64,000 nucleotides of DNA from JBKHYJ01 sp046565505 (GTDB lineage Bacteria > Acidobacteriota > Blastocatellia > UBA7656). Every line of letters starts with the position of its first letter. Position 1 is the stretch's first letter. The position numbers were made by a program, and so were the translations under genes. Below are positions 1 to 8,681 of this stretch, piece after piece. The DNA is taken from positions 62,001 through 126,000 of the forward strand of contig JBKHYJ010000079.1 of assembly GCA_046565505.1 (NCBI GenBank). The letters are read 5' to 3'. Under the pieces are notes generated by a model. That model did not search any database and was not told where the DNA came from. It saw only the letters and a list, made by a program, of their open reading frames with translations.

Positions 1-26
1 TATAGCCCTTCGAGAGGTGGCGCGCG

Positions 27-719
27 ATGAGCAGCCAGGTCAGAGAGCGAGCCCCGCACGTGGAAGTCCGGTCAACCGCCCGCTCGGCGCGGCCCTTCGG
101 GCTGAGCCCGAAAGAGATCGTCGCGGCGGCTCTGGCGCTGCTTTTCTTCGTCGTCGTGATCGTTTATTACTTCACGTCACTGCGGCCGGAGCAGGCGCGC
201 TTGCGTCAGCTCGAACAGCGCCTCAGGGAGCAGGACGCGCTCGTCAACGACACGCCCGCCGCCGGGGAGACGGCCGCACCCGTCAACACGGGCAAGGAAG
301 CGCTCAGCAGCCTTGAGACATTCATAGCCGGGCGGCTCAGGCCCCTTTCCCCCGGCCGCATCGCTCTCCAGAACGAGCTGAACGCGTTGATCAAAAAGAA
401 CGGCTTGCAGTTGACGAGCAGCATAGAGACTCACGTTGACACGATGAAGGGTCAGGGCGATCAGGCGGGCGGGCGGCGGATGAAGCTCGAAGACATGTTC
501 AACGTGTTTCCGCGCCAGAGCATACACTTCGTGGTCTTCGGCCAGTACCCCAACCTGCGCGCGTTCCTGAGCGACCTGGAACATAACAAACAGTTTCTTG
601 TGATTAAATCGGTCAACTTCACGACACAGGAAGACACAGGCGAGGGCGGCAGGCGGCAAAGGGCGGCCGCCTCTGGAATAATGCTCTCGGTCGATCTCAC
701 GGCTTACTTTCAGCCGTAG
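27..719 (+). CDS. PilO-like type IV pilus inner-membrane protein
   Basis: Bitopic inner-membrane protein of the type IV pilus or type II secretion alignment complex. A basic cytoplasmic N-terminus (about 30 residues) is followed by one membrane segment (about residues 31-50), a short coiled coil rich in Gln, Arg and Glu (about 52-70), and a periplasmic alpha/beta domain. This is the PilO/GspM layout and length. A GAGAGGTGG sequence lies just upstream of the ATG. The next two genes are a PilP/GspC-like protein and a pilin-like protein, which supports the assignment. The rest of the operon lies before the window. Family assignment rests on topology and context; a GspM-like protein is the alternative. 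Confidence 0.7.
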   Translation: MSSQVRERAPHVEVRSTARSARPFGLSPKEIVAAALALLFFVVVIVYYFTSLRPEQARLRQLEQRLREQDALVNDTPAAGETAAPVNTGKEALSSLETFIAGRLRPLSPGRIALQNELNALIKKNGLQLTSSIETHVDTMKGQGDQAGGRRMKLEDMFNVFPRQSIHFVVFGQYPNLRAFLSDLEHNKQFLVIKSVNFTTQEDTGEGGRRQRAAASGIMLSVDLTAYFQP

Positions 720-764
720 GCTCGGGCCGGGTCGGCTCGGAAGATTGTATTAAGAGTTTTTGCG

Positions 765-1637
765 ATGGCTAAGCGCAGTTCCTCGGAACAAAGAAAGAGA
801 ATGATCCTCGTCGTGCTCGGCGGGCTGTTCGTTTTTGTGCTCATCTACCAGTTTTTACTCAGCCCCCCTTCACGGCCCGCGCGGCAGGTGCGCAATGCGA
901 ACGGCTCCGCGGCCCCGGCCTCTACTTCCGCGAAGACCGCCCCGGCTCCCTCGGCTCCGAAGCCGCAAGCGCCCAAGGCCGGGAGCGTGGCCGAGCAAGA
1001 GGCGCTGCTCCAGGAACAGCTTTCGGATTTGACGCCGCTCAACCTCTCGCTCATCTCAACGGCCGCCGCGCCCCCCAAGGTAAGCGAGCGCGGAAACATC
1101 TTCGCCTATTACGTGCCTCCGCCCGTTCCGCCCCCGCCCCCGCCTCCGCCCCCCCCGATAACGCTCCAGGCGGTATCTCCGCAGAACGTCGTCGCGGGGA
1201 CGCCGCGCCCCGTCACCGTCACCGTCACCGCGCAGAAGATCCCTGAAGACCCGCAAATCTTCTTCGACGGCAGGGCGAAGCCAACGAAGCGCATCAACGA
1301 GTCTCAGCTCACGACCGTGCTGGAGCCGAACGAATACGCTTTCGCGCGGAATATAAACGTGGAAGTGAAGTCGCAGAGCGACCCGGTGAAGAATAACTCG
1401 AACACTGTATCACTCGTGGTGCAGCCCGCCCCCGAGCCTCAGTTCCGGTACATCGGCCGTCTGGGGGAGAACGCCGTCTTTGAGATCACGGCCACTAAAG
1501 AGATCAAGCGGCTCACGCGCGGCAGCGTCGTTCAGGGCGTCTGGCGCATAGATTCCATATCGGACGCGGGCGTTGAAGTTACCCACACGCAGTACGAGAT
1601 CAAGCGGCGCGTGGCGTTGCAGGAAAAGGGGCGATAA
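765..1637 (+). CDS. PilP/GspC-like pilus or secretion protein, proline-rich linker
   Basis: Predicted membrane-anchored periplasmic protein: one N-terminal membrane segment (about residues 13-31), an Ala/Pro-rich linker, and a run of about 13 prolines broken by one Val (about residues 117-132). A beta-rich middle follows, and the C-terminus (about 225-285) reads like the PilP/GspC homology region, with a GRLGENAVFEI strand followed by an ISDAGVEVTH strand. In this family the domain links pilotin/secretin to the PilN-PilO platform. It lies 45 bp after the PilO-like gene, and its stop overlaps the next start (TAATG), so the three are probably co-translated. The exact family is inferred. Confidence 0.6.
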   Translation: MAKRSSSEQRKRMILVVLGGLFVFVLIYQFLLSPPSRPARQVRNANGSAAPASTSAKTAPAPSAPKPQAPKAGSVAEQEALLQEQLSDLTPLNLSLISTAAAPPKVSERGNIFAYYVPPPVPPPPPPPPPPITLQAVSPQNVVAGTPRPVTVTVTAQKIPEDPQIFFDGRAKPTKRINESQLTTVLEPNEYAFARNINVEVKSQSDPVKNNSNTVSLVVQPAPEPQFRYIGRLGENAVFEITATKEIKRLTRGSVVQGVWRIDSISDAGVEVTHTQYEIKRRVALQEKGR

Positions 1638-2509
1638 TGATTGATCCGATTAAAGAGGGCTCGGTCGGAGCGGGCGCGCGGGCTGACCGGCGCGCCGGCG
1701 AGCAGGGTTGGGCGCTGCTCGGCCTGCTGCTGGCGCTCACGATCTTGAGCATAGTACTCGCTTCGGCCATAACGCCTAACGTGGCGGGGCAGGTGCAGCG
1801 GTCCAAAGAAGACGAGATGATTTACCGCGGCAACAAGATCGCGAGGGCCATCGCCATTTACTATAACGGGGGGAGGGTGCTCGGGCCCCTAAACCCGCTG
1901 GCCCTTACGCAGGTCCGCTACGGGAAGCTGACGGAGCTTAAGAAGCTGCGCGACGGCTTCACCATCGGCGTGCAGGAGGTGAAGCTCATCAGGCCGTCGG
2001 AGATGATCGACCCGATGACGAGCCAGGAGTGGGAGCCCGTCCGCGTCCGCGACCCCCGCCTTAATAAAGTTCTCCAAGCCTGGTCGGCCGAAAACGGGGC
2101 CCCGATATCCCCGATGTACTCTTTGCTTGCCGGTCCGCAGTCGAAGTTGAAGCTGGCGAACCCTTCCGGGGATGGTGACCAGCAAAAGCCGGGCGCGGAT
2201 GGGAGGCCCGCCGGCGGCAGGGACCCTCAAGACCCTAATGACGTGGACCCGGAGCTGCCAGACGATCATGACCCGCTGTCGCAAATCCCCGGCTTAGGGT
2301 TGAGCGACGGGCTGGCGACTACCGAATCCCCGATCATCGGCGTGGCCCCTAAGGCGAGAGGCACCGCGATGCGCCCCTTATACGGCCTCGATAGCTATGA
2401 AGACTGGGTCTTTATTTTTATCCCCCTCACGCAGACCGGCAACGGTTCGTTGTTGATCCCGCCGAATGGGAATAACGCAAATAGCAACAGGAATCGAGTA
2501 AGCCCTTAG
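1637..2509 (+). CDS. Pseudopilin-like protein (type IV pilus / T2SS)
   Basis: An N-terminal charged leader ends at Gly, followed by a hydrophobic helix (GWALLGLLLALTILSIVLAS, about residues 30-50) and then a pilin-like stretch carrying a MIYRGNKIARAI helix, typical of GspG/PilE-class pseudopilins. The usual prepilin site is G-F-x-L-x-E. Here it is G-W-A-L-L-G, so the conserved Phe and Glu(+5) are both absent. At 290 residues it is longer than ordinary pseudopilins, and its C-terminal half has an Asp/Pro-rich linker and an Asn-rich tail. It overlaps the upstream gene by one base. Cleavage by a prepilin peptidase is plausible but not certain. Confidence 0.6.
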   Translation: MIDPIKEGSVGAGARADRRAGEQGWALLGLLLALTILSIVLASAITPNVAGQVQRSKEDEMIYRGNKIARAIAIYYNGGRVLGPLNPLALTQVRYGKLTELKKLRDGFTIGVQEVKLIRPSEMIDPMTSQEWEPVRVRDPRLNKVLQAWSAENGAPISPMYSLLAGPQSKLKLANPSGDGDQQKPGADGRPAGGRDPQDPNDVDPELPDDHDPLSQIPGLGLSDGLATTESPIIGVAPKARGTAMRPLYGLDSYEDWVFIFIPLTQTGNGSLLIPPNGNNANSNRNRVSP

Positions 2510-2545
2510 CCGCCGCCTTCGCCGGGCATAGGCTCAAAGCTCACG

Positions 2546-2575
2546 TTGGCCCTTTGTGAATTCACAAAGGGCCAA
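2546..2575 (+). terminator. Palindromic terminator after the pilus operon
   Basis: A perfect 30-bp palindrome (TTGGCCCTTTGTGAA and its exact complement, with no separate loop) is followed by TCTGTTTTC. It lies 37 bp past the pilin-like gene and ends that operon. The rest of the 2,510-2,737 gap shows no other feature. Confidence 0.7.
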
Positions 2576-2737
2576 TCTGTTTTCAGCCCGCAGGTTTTTG
2601 GTTTAAACTCTTCTAACCATCCATGTGAGGAAACACAGTTGATCGCCCGTTCGTTCCACTTGTAAGTGAGGCGGCCGAACGGCGCGGGCGAGGCGAGCCG
2701 GTCGGCGGCGAAGCCCGGATGTTTCAAATGAATCTAT

Positions 2738-4291
2738 ATGGCAAGCACAAACAAGCGAGACCTCAATAAGCCTTCGTCGGCTGGCGAAGACCTGGCCCCT
2801 CCGGCGGACGAGGGGGCCGGCGAACGCGACCCTCACCTGATCCGCGGCGTGAGCCTCGCGAGCGCGACGACTTTAAACATGATAGACATGATCGGCGTCG
2901 GGCCGTTCATCACGATACCGCTTATCGTGGCGGCGATGGGCGGGCCGCAGGCGATGCTCGGCTGGATATTCGGCGCGGCCCTCGTCATGTGCGACGGCCT
3001 CGTGTGGGCAGAGCTGGGCGCGGCGATGCCGGGGTCGGGCGGCTCTTACCGTTACTTGAAAGAGATTTATGGCCCCAACCGGCTCGGCCGATTGATATCG
3101 TTTCTCTTCATCTGGCAGTTGACCTTCAGCGCGCCGCTGTCAATCGCATCCGGCTGCATAGGGCTGTCTCAGTACGCGGGTTACCTGTGGCCGGCGCTCG
3201 GCCGGACGTTCGTATCGAAAGACCTCCACCTTCTGCTGCCGCTGGTCGGCGCCTTCGACGCAAGCTTCCTAATCACGGGGGGCACGTTCGTCGCGATGGC
3301 TACGATCGCGGTGGCCGTGTTCCTGCTCTACCGCAAGATTACTATCATCAGCCGGATGTCAAAATACTTGTGGGTCGGCGTGCTGTTGACAGTCCTGTGG
3401 GTGATCTTTTCGGGCGTGACGCACTTTGATGGCGCCCGCGCGTTTGATTTTCCGCCGGGGGCGTTCGCGCCCTCGCTCGGATTTTTTCAAGGTCTCGGGG
3501 CGGCGATGCTCGTCTCGGTTTACGATTACTGGGGGTATTACAACGTGTGCTTCTTCGGCGGGGAGGTCAAAGACCCCGGGCGGACGATTCCGCGCGCGAT
3601 CATCTACTCGATCGTCGCCGTCGCTTCGATCTACATCGTGATGAACATCAGCATACTCGGGGTGATCCACTGGCAAGACCTGGTGGAGACGGCGAAACCG
3701 GAAAACGAGGGCGTGCGCAGTTATATCATCTCCACGTTCATGGAGACGCTATATGGCAGGTGGGCCGGGGGCCTTGCGAGCGTCCTCATCATGTGGACGG
3801 CGTTCGCTTCCGTCTTTTCGCTGATGCTCGGCTATTCGCGCGTGCCTTACGCCGCCGCGCTGGACGGGAACTACTTCAAGGTTTTTTCGCGCGTGCATCC
3901 GAATCACCGCTTCCCGTATGTTTCCTTGCTGGTGATGGGGGCGGTCGCGGCCGCCTGCTGCCTGCTCAGGCTCAGAGACGTAATCACCGCGCTGGTCGTA
4001 ATACGAATCACCGTTCAATTCCTGGCGCAGATCGTAGGAGTGATCGTGCTCAGGGTGCGCAGGCCCGACATGCCGCGCCCGTTCAGGATGTGGCTCTATC
4101 CGCTCCCATCCGTGCTGGCCTTCCTGGGCTTCGTCTACGTTCTCATCATGCGCCCGAAATCGCTCCAGCCGATATGGTTCGCGCTCGCCTTGATTTTTGT
4201 CGGCACGGCAATCTACCTGGTCAGGTCGTCGCGGCGCGGCGAATGGCCCTTCGGGTCGCGCGCGGCCGCGGCGCCCACGGGCGGTGACTGA
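2738..4291 (+). CDS. APC-superfamily amino acid permease
   Basis: Secondary transporter of the amino acid-polyamine-organocation superfamily. The N-terminal tail (about 30 residues) is polar. The first transmembrane segment carries the IGVGPFITIPLI motif, the unwound Gly-rich substrate site of APC permeases. About 12 hydrophobic segments follow and the length (517 aa) is typical. The GGEVKDPGRTIPRAI motif between TM segments is the usual APC signature (GEEVKNPRRTIPRAI). Substrate cannot be read from the sequence. It stands alone between a terminator and a deacetylase gene, so no pathway is implied. Confidence 0.88.
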   Translation: MASTNKRDLNKPSSAGEDLAPPADEGAGERDPHLIRGVSLASATTLNMIDMIGVGPFITIPLIVAAMGGPQAMLGWIFGAALVMCDGLVWAELGAAMPGSGGSYRYLKEIYGPNRLGRLISFLFIWQLTFSAPLSIASGCIGLSQYAGYLWPALGRTFVSKDLHLLLPLVGAFDASFLITGGTFVAMATIAVAVFLLYRKITIISRMSKYLWVGVLLTVLWVIFSGVTHFDGARAFDFPPGAFAPSLGFFQGLGAAMLVSVYDYWGYYNVCFFGGEVKDPGRTIPRAIIYSIVAVASIYIVMNISILGVIHWQDLVETAKPENEGVRSYIISTFMETLYGRWAGGLASVLIMWTAFASVFSLMLGYSRVPYAAALDGNYFKVFSRVHPNHRFPYVSLLVMGAVAAACCLLRLRDVITALVVIRITVQFLAQIVGVIVLRVRRPDMPRPFRMWLYPLPSVLAFLGFVYVLIMRPKSLQPIWFALALIFVGTAIYLVRSSRRGEWPFGSRAAAAPTGGD

Positions 4292-4380
4292 GGCTGTCAC
4301 GTGGCCGCGCGGGCGGGCCGGTCGCGGTCACGGCGGCCCGAATCAGCGTGGTACTGTTCTGGAAATCATTGGAGGCTCCG

Positions 4381-7089
4381 GTGACACGAAACATCATAAA
4401 GCGTACGGCTATCTCACTGCTCGCAATCCTCATTTCGATTCTTAGCCAGGGTCATTTGCCACTCGCCGGCTCGCGCGTGATCGCGGACAATCGGGCCGCC
4501 GAAGACAGGGGCGCAGCCGGTCTGGGGCAGGCGATTAAACGGCTCGGAGTCGTCGCCAGCGTCCTTCACACGGGCGCGCACCCGGATGACGAGGACAGCG
4601 GCCTGCTCGCGTACCTGGCGCGCGGGCGGCAGGCGCGTACGGCTTACCTCTCGCTCACGCGCGGGGACGGCGGGCAAAACCTGATCGGGCCAGAGTTGTA
4701 CGAGGCGCTCGGCGTCATCCGCACGGAAGAGTTGCTCGCGGCACGCAGGCTCGACGGGGCGAGCCAATTCTTCACGCGGGCTTATGATTTCGGTTTCAGC
4801 AAGGCCCGCGCGGAGGCGCTGGCGAAGTGGGACCGCGACGAAGTGCTCGCGGACATGGTGCGCGTCATCCGCACCTTCCGGCCTATGGTTATCGTCTCCG
4901 CATGGACGGGGACTCCCGCCGACGGCCACGGCCACCATCAAGCCGCGGGCTTCCTGACCAAAGAGGCGTACGCCGCCGCCGGCGACCCTTCCCGCTACCC
5001 GCAGCAGCTTGCCGAAGGGCTAAGGCCCTGGCAAGCCATGAAGCTTTACATACGCGTGCCGGGTCGCGAAGAATTACCGAAAGGCGTCGAGCCCATCTCT
5101 ACGACCGTGACGCTCAACAAAGGCCAGTTCGACCCCTTGCTGGGTCGCAGCTATTACGAGATTGCCATGCAGGGGCGCAGCCAGCACCGCTCACAGGACC
5201 AGGGCGCGCTTGAGCGGCGGGGGCCGCAGTACACGCGGCTGCACCTGGAGCAGGGCGCGGCCGGGACTCCCAAGGAAGAAAAAGACATCTTCGACGCCAT
5301 TGACACGAGCCTGCCCGGGATCGCGCGCTGGGCGGGGCAGGCTTCCGCGCGGTTGAAAGAGCCGCTCGCCGAAGTTCAGCGGGACGCCCTCGAAGCGATG
5401 GAGAAATACAACCCGCTGAGAGCCTCCGCGGTCGCCGAGCCCGTCGCCCGCGGGTTAAAAAAAATCCGCGACATTCGCGCGATGCTCGCTTCACTTCAAT
5501 TGAGCGGGCCGGAGAGGTTCGAGACCGATTTCCTCCTGAGGGAGAAAGAGAGCGACTTTGTGGACGCGCTCGCTAGGGCTGAAGGCGTAGTCGTTGACTG
5601 CATCGCGGACGACGAGGCGGTTACGCCGGGGCAGGCGTTCAATGTCAGCGTGACTACCTACGCCGACGCCGGCTCCAAAGTGACGGGCATCTCGCTTTCC
5701 GTGCCGCCCGGCTGGACGGCCGCCGAGCAGAAGCAGTCAAGCTCCTCTGCCGAAGGGCGGCTCACGTCGCAGGCGGATTATAAAGTCACGGTCGCCCCCG
5801 ACGCGGAATTGACGCAACCCTACTGGTTAATGAACCCGCGCAAGGGCGACATGTTTTCGCCGGGCAGAGGCGGCACGGGCATAGAGCCGAACGCCCCGCC
5901 AGCCATCATGGCGCGCGTCGAATACGAGGTCGAGGGACAGAAGATAATCACGACGCAACCTGCTCAATACCGTTACGCAGACAAGGCCCTCGGTGAAATC
6001 AGGCGCGAGGTAAAAGTCGTGCCCAGGATTTCGGTCGCCGTCTCGCCGAGGCTCATCATCAGCCCGGTCTCCGCGAGTCCGGTTACGCGCGCGCTTGAGG
6101 TCTCCTTGATTAACAACTCGAAGGAAGCGCAGCGGGGGACCATTAAATTTGATCTTCCGCAGGGCGTGAAAGCGGTCCCGTTGAGCGCCAATTTCGACTT
6201 GAAACGCGAAGGCGAGCGGGCGAGCGAGACTTTCACGCTAGGTATACCTTCAGGGTCGTCGGAAGGCTTTCGCCAGATCAAGGCAGCCGCAACGGTCGGC
6301 GAGCGCAGCTACCACACGGGCTACCAACTGATTTCATACCCTCACATAGAGCCGCGCTTCCTTTACAGCGAAGCTAAAGCCGCCGCGGAGGTGATAGACG
6401 CCAAAGTCGCGCCGGGGCTGAAAGTGGGCTACATCGAAGGCGCAGGCGATGACTTCGCGAACGCGCTCGAACGCCTGGGGGTCGATGTCGAGCGGATAAG
6501 GCCGCAGGACCTGGCGACGGGCGACCTGAGCCGCTTCGACACTATCGTGGCCGGGGTCCGCGTATACGAGGTGCGGCCCGATGTCATTGCAAACAACGCG
6601 CGGCTGCTCGATTACGTGAAGGCAGGCGGGACGCTCATCGTTCAGTACAACAAGGGTGAAATCGCGGCCGGCAACTTCACCCCGTTTTCAGTCAAGATGG
6701 AGCGAGGCATGCCCGACCGCGTCACTGACGAGGCCGCGCCCGTGACCATCCTCGACCCCGCCAACCCGCTGTTCAACTTCCCGAATAAGATAACGGCGCG
6801 GGATTTCGAGGGGTGGGTTCAAGAGCGCGGCGCTTACTTCTTCAGCGAGTGGGACAAGGGCTTCACGCCGCTACTGGCGAGCCGCGACCCAGGGGAAGAC
6901 GTTAAGCGGGGCGGGGAACTGATTGCGCAATACGGTAAGGGGTACTACATCTACACGGCGTATGCGTGGTTCCGCCAGTTGCCGCAGGGAGTGCCGGGGG
7001 CTTACAGGCTGATAGCGAACCTGGTCAGCTTCCCGAAGGCCAAAGCCGGCCCCGCGAAGCAAGGATCAAAGGGAGCGACGAGAAGATAA
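4381..7089 (+). CDS. Secreted LmbE/PIG-L-type deacetylase, multidomain
   Basis: Large exported PIG-L family hydrolase. The GTG start is chosen because GGAGG lies 5-10 bases upstream and the protein then begins with a signal peptide (about residues 1-30). The PIG-L domain follows, with the zinc motif AHPDDED and the second metal/catalytic motif DGHGHHQ. Family members de-N-acetylate GlcNAc-containing substrates. The middle and C-terminal parts hold beta-sandwich (NEW3-like) segments and a GATase-like alpha/beta region (LKVGYIEGAGDDFANALERLGVD). Such about 900-residue versions are frequent in Acidobacteriota and Bacteroidetes. The substrate is unknown. Confidence 0.82.
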   Translation: MTRNIIKRTAISLLAILISILSQGHLPLAGSRVIADNRAAEDRGAAGLGQAIKRLGVVASVLHTGAHPDDEDSGLLAYLARGRQARTAYLSLTRGDGGQNLIGPELYEALGVIRTEELLAARRLDGASQFFTRAYDFGFSKARAEALAKWDRDEVLADMVRVIRTFRPMVIVSAWTGTPADGHGHHQAAGFLTKEAYAAAGDPSRYPQQLAEGLRPWQAMKLYIRVPGREELPKGVEPISTTVTLNKGQFDPLLGRSYYEIAMQGRSQHRSQDQGALERRGPQYTRLHLEQGAAGTPKEEKDIFDAIDTSLPGIARWAGQASARLKEPLAEVQRDALEAMEKYNPLRASAVAEPVARGLKKIRDIRAMLASLQLSGPERFETDFLLREKESDFVDALARAEGVVVDCIADDEAVTPGQAFNVSVTTYADAGSKVTGISLSVPPGWTAAEQKQSSSSAEGRLTSQADYKVTVAPDAELTQPYWLMNPRKGDMFSPGRGGTGIEPNAPPAIMARVEYEVEGQKIITTQPAQYRYADKALGEIRREVKVVPRISVAVSPRLIISPVSASPVTRALEVSLINNSKEAQRGTIKFDLPQGVKAVPLSANFDLKREGERASETFTLGIPSGSSEGFRQIKAAATVGERSYHTGYQLISYPHIEPRFLYSEAKAAAEVIDAKVAPGLKVGYIEGAGDDFANALERLGVDVERIRPQDLATGDLSRFDTIVAGVRVYEVRPDVIANNARLLDYVKAGGTLIVQYNKGEIAAGNFTPFSVKMERGMPDRVTDEAAPVTILDPANPLFNFPNKITARDFEGWVQERGAYFFSEWDKGFTPLLASRDPGEDVKRGGELIAQYGKGYYIYTAYAWFRQLPQGVPGAYRLIANLVSFPKAKAGPAKQGSKGATRR

Positions 7090-7118
7090 CGGAAAAATCG
7101 AGAGACCAACCGGCCGCC

Positions 7119-8444
7119 TCATTTTGCCGAGGCTTTCGGCGCGCGCAGTGTGTGCTCCGCTTCGTCCAATACCGCGTCGCGGCGGTGTTGGAGGTCAGAG
7201 ATCGTCAGGGGCACCGCCCTGTCAGGGATCACGCCCGTCCCTTCCAGCTTGTGGCCTTCCGGCGAGACGTATTTCAGCTCGCTTACGGCAAGCTCGCCTC
7301 CGCCTTTCACCTTCTTGAAGCGCGATATGCCGAGCACGCAGCCGCAGCTTTGACCGCCTATCACCAGCGCGCGCCCGTTCTCTTGCATAACGCCGGCGAA
7401 CAACTCCGACCCGCTGCCCGAGCTTTCGTTGACCAGTACGACGACGGGCCCTTGATAAATCAACTCGCCCCTGTCCGTGAACAGGTTGATAGCTTTGCCC
7501 GACCGCGAGATGAATTGGCCGAACGAAACTCGGCTGTTGAAGAAGTAGCTGCCTATCTTTACGACCTCGCCGGCTTCCCCGCCGGGGTTCCCGCGGAGGT
7601 CCAGGATCAAGCCGGGCGCGTCCCTGAGGCTCTCAAGCGCCCTCCTGAATTCTTTGTGGACCGGCGACTTCCAAAGGTTGAGCTTGATGTACCCGTAGCC
7701 CGACTGCAATTGCCGGGATATAACTTTCGGCATGTCCGGGACCACGCGCCGCGCCACCTCGACGTCGAATGGGCTGCCATCGGCCCGTTCGAGCCCTAGC
7801 CTGACTGAAGTGCCGGGCTCGCCGTCGGTCAGTTGTCTATACAGCCGCAGCCTGATCGCGCGGTCCGACGACGAGCCGCCGATGCGGGCCTCGGCCTCGC
7901 GCAGCCGCTCGGGAACGGGCTTGCCGTCAATGGCGCGGACTATCATTCCCGGCTCGACGCCGGCCCGCGCGGCCTCCGAATCCGGCTCGACGCCGACGAC
8001 TACGGCGCGGCCTTCCACCTCATAGATCCTGACGCCCGTGCTGACTGCCGTGGCCTGCTCGCGTTCGCGACGCTCGCGCGGCGTGTGGAATCGTGTGTGG
8101 GCGTCGTGAAGCTCGCCGACCATCTTTTTTAACACCGTGTAGAAATCGTCGTCGCTTTTGGCGAGGCTCAGCATAGGCAGGTAGCGATCATTGACCGCCT
8201 TCCAGTTGACCCCGTTAAAGCCCGGGTCGTGGTACTTCTCGTCAATCGTCTCCCAAACTTCTTCAAAAACCTCCAAACGGTCTTTGCTCGACAGCGGCTC
8301 TGTCGCCGGCGTCGCCGCGGCCGCGTTGTCAGAGCTTGTCTTACTCTGTGCGAAGCTCGCGCCGGGGGCCGCGGCGTTCAGGGTCGCCAGAAGGATGCAA
8401 AGAATCAGGAAGTATTTTTTAAGAAGGGGCCTGCTGTTCAACAA
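7119..8444 (-). CDS. S41-family C-terminal processing peptidase
   Basis: Exported serine protease of the tail-specific (Ctp/TSP) family. A TTG start at 8,444 is preferred because GAGGAGAAG lies six bases upstream and a clean signal peptide follows; the frame stays open 63 bases further to a GTG. Domains in order: helical N-terminal domain, PDZ domain with AARAGVEPGMIVRAIDGKPV, then the catalytic core with ILDLRGNPGG and the nucleophile Ser in NESSGSGSELFAG. The usual catalytic Lys about 25 residues on is not obvious; the segment GGQSCGCVLG occupies that place. It converges on the deacetylase gene with a 29-bp gap. Confidence 0.82.
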   Translation of the reverse strand: MLNSRPLLKKYFLILCILLATLNAAAPGASFAQSKTSSDNAAAATPATEPLSSKDRLEVFEEVWETIDEKYHDPGFNGVNWKAVNDRYLPMLSLAKSDDDFYTVLKKMVGELHDAHTRFHTPRERREREQATAVSTGVRIYEVEGRAVVVGVEPDSEAARAGVEPGMIVRAIDGKPVPERLREAEARIGGSSSDRAIRLRLYRQLTDGEPGTSVRLGLERADGSPFDVEVARRVVPDMPKVISRQLQSGYGYIKLNLWKSPVHKEFRRALESLRDAPGLILDLRGNPGGEAGEVVKIGSYFFNSRVSFGQFISRSGKAINLFTDRGELIYQGPVVVLVNESSGSGSELFAGVMQENGRALVIGGQSCGCVLGISRFKKVKGGGELAVSELKYVSPEGHKLEGTGVIPDRAVPLTISDLQHRRDAVLDEAEHTLRAPKASAK

Positions 8445-8681
8445 ATTCGACTTCTCCTCTACGCCTAGACCGCAGCCATCATGGGCGGGCGGCGGCGTTC
8501 TAGTCACTAACTTTCATAATAGCAAAACAGATTCAGGCTTTACTACAGCGAATTGATCCGAGCAGGCGGTCTGTGGGATCGGTCGCCTTCGGGAAGCCTG
8601 GAACAAGTTGACTCATATCAAAGGTGGTTGATAACGTTAAATTCGATCTCGCTGACAAACGAATGATGAAAGGAAACGAAT

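Noticed and set aside
177..659. Long minus-strand frame opposite the PilO-like gene
   Set aside because: It is the shadow of a GC-rich gene; no start signal and no family likeness.
3547..4287. 246-codon plus-strand frame inside the APC permease
   Set aside because: Arg/His-rich composition typical of an out-of-frame reading of a GC-rich gene.
6966..7799. 277-codon plus-strand frame over the deacetylase end and the S41 gene
   Set aside because: It crosses two real genes and matches neither; the S41 domain is clear on the other strand.
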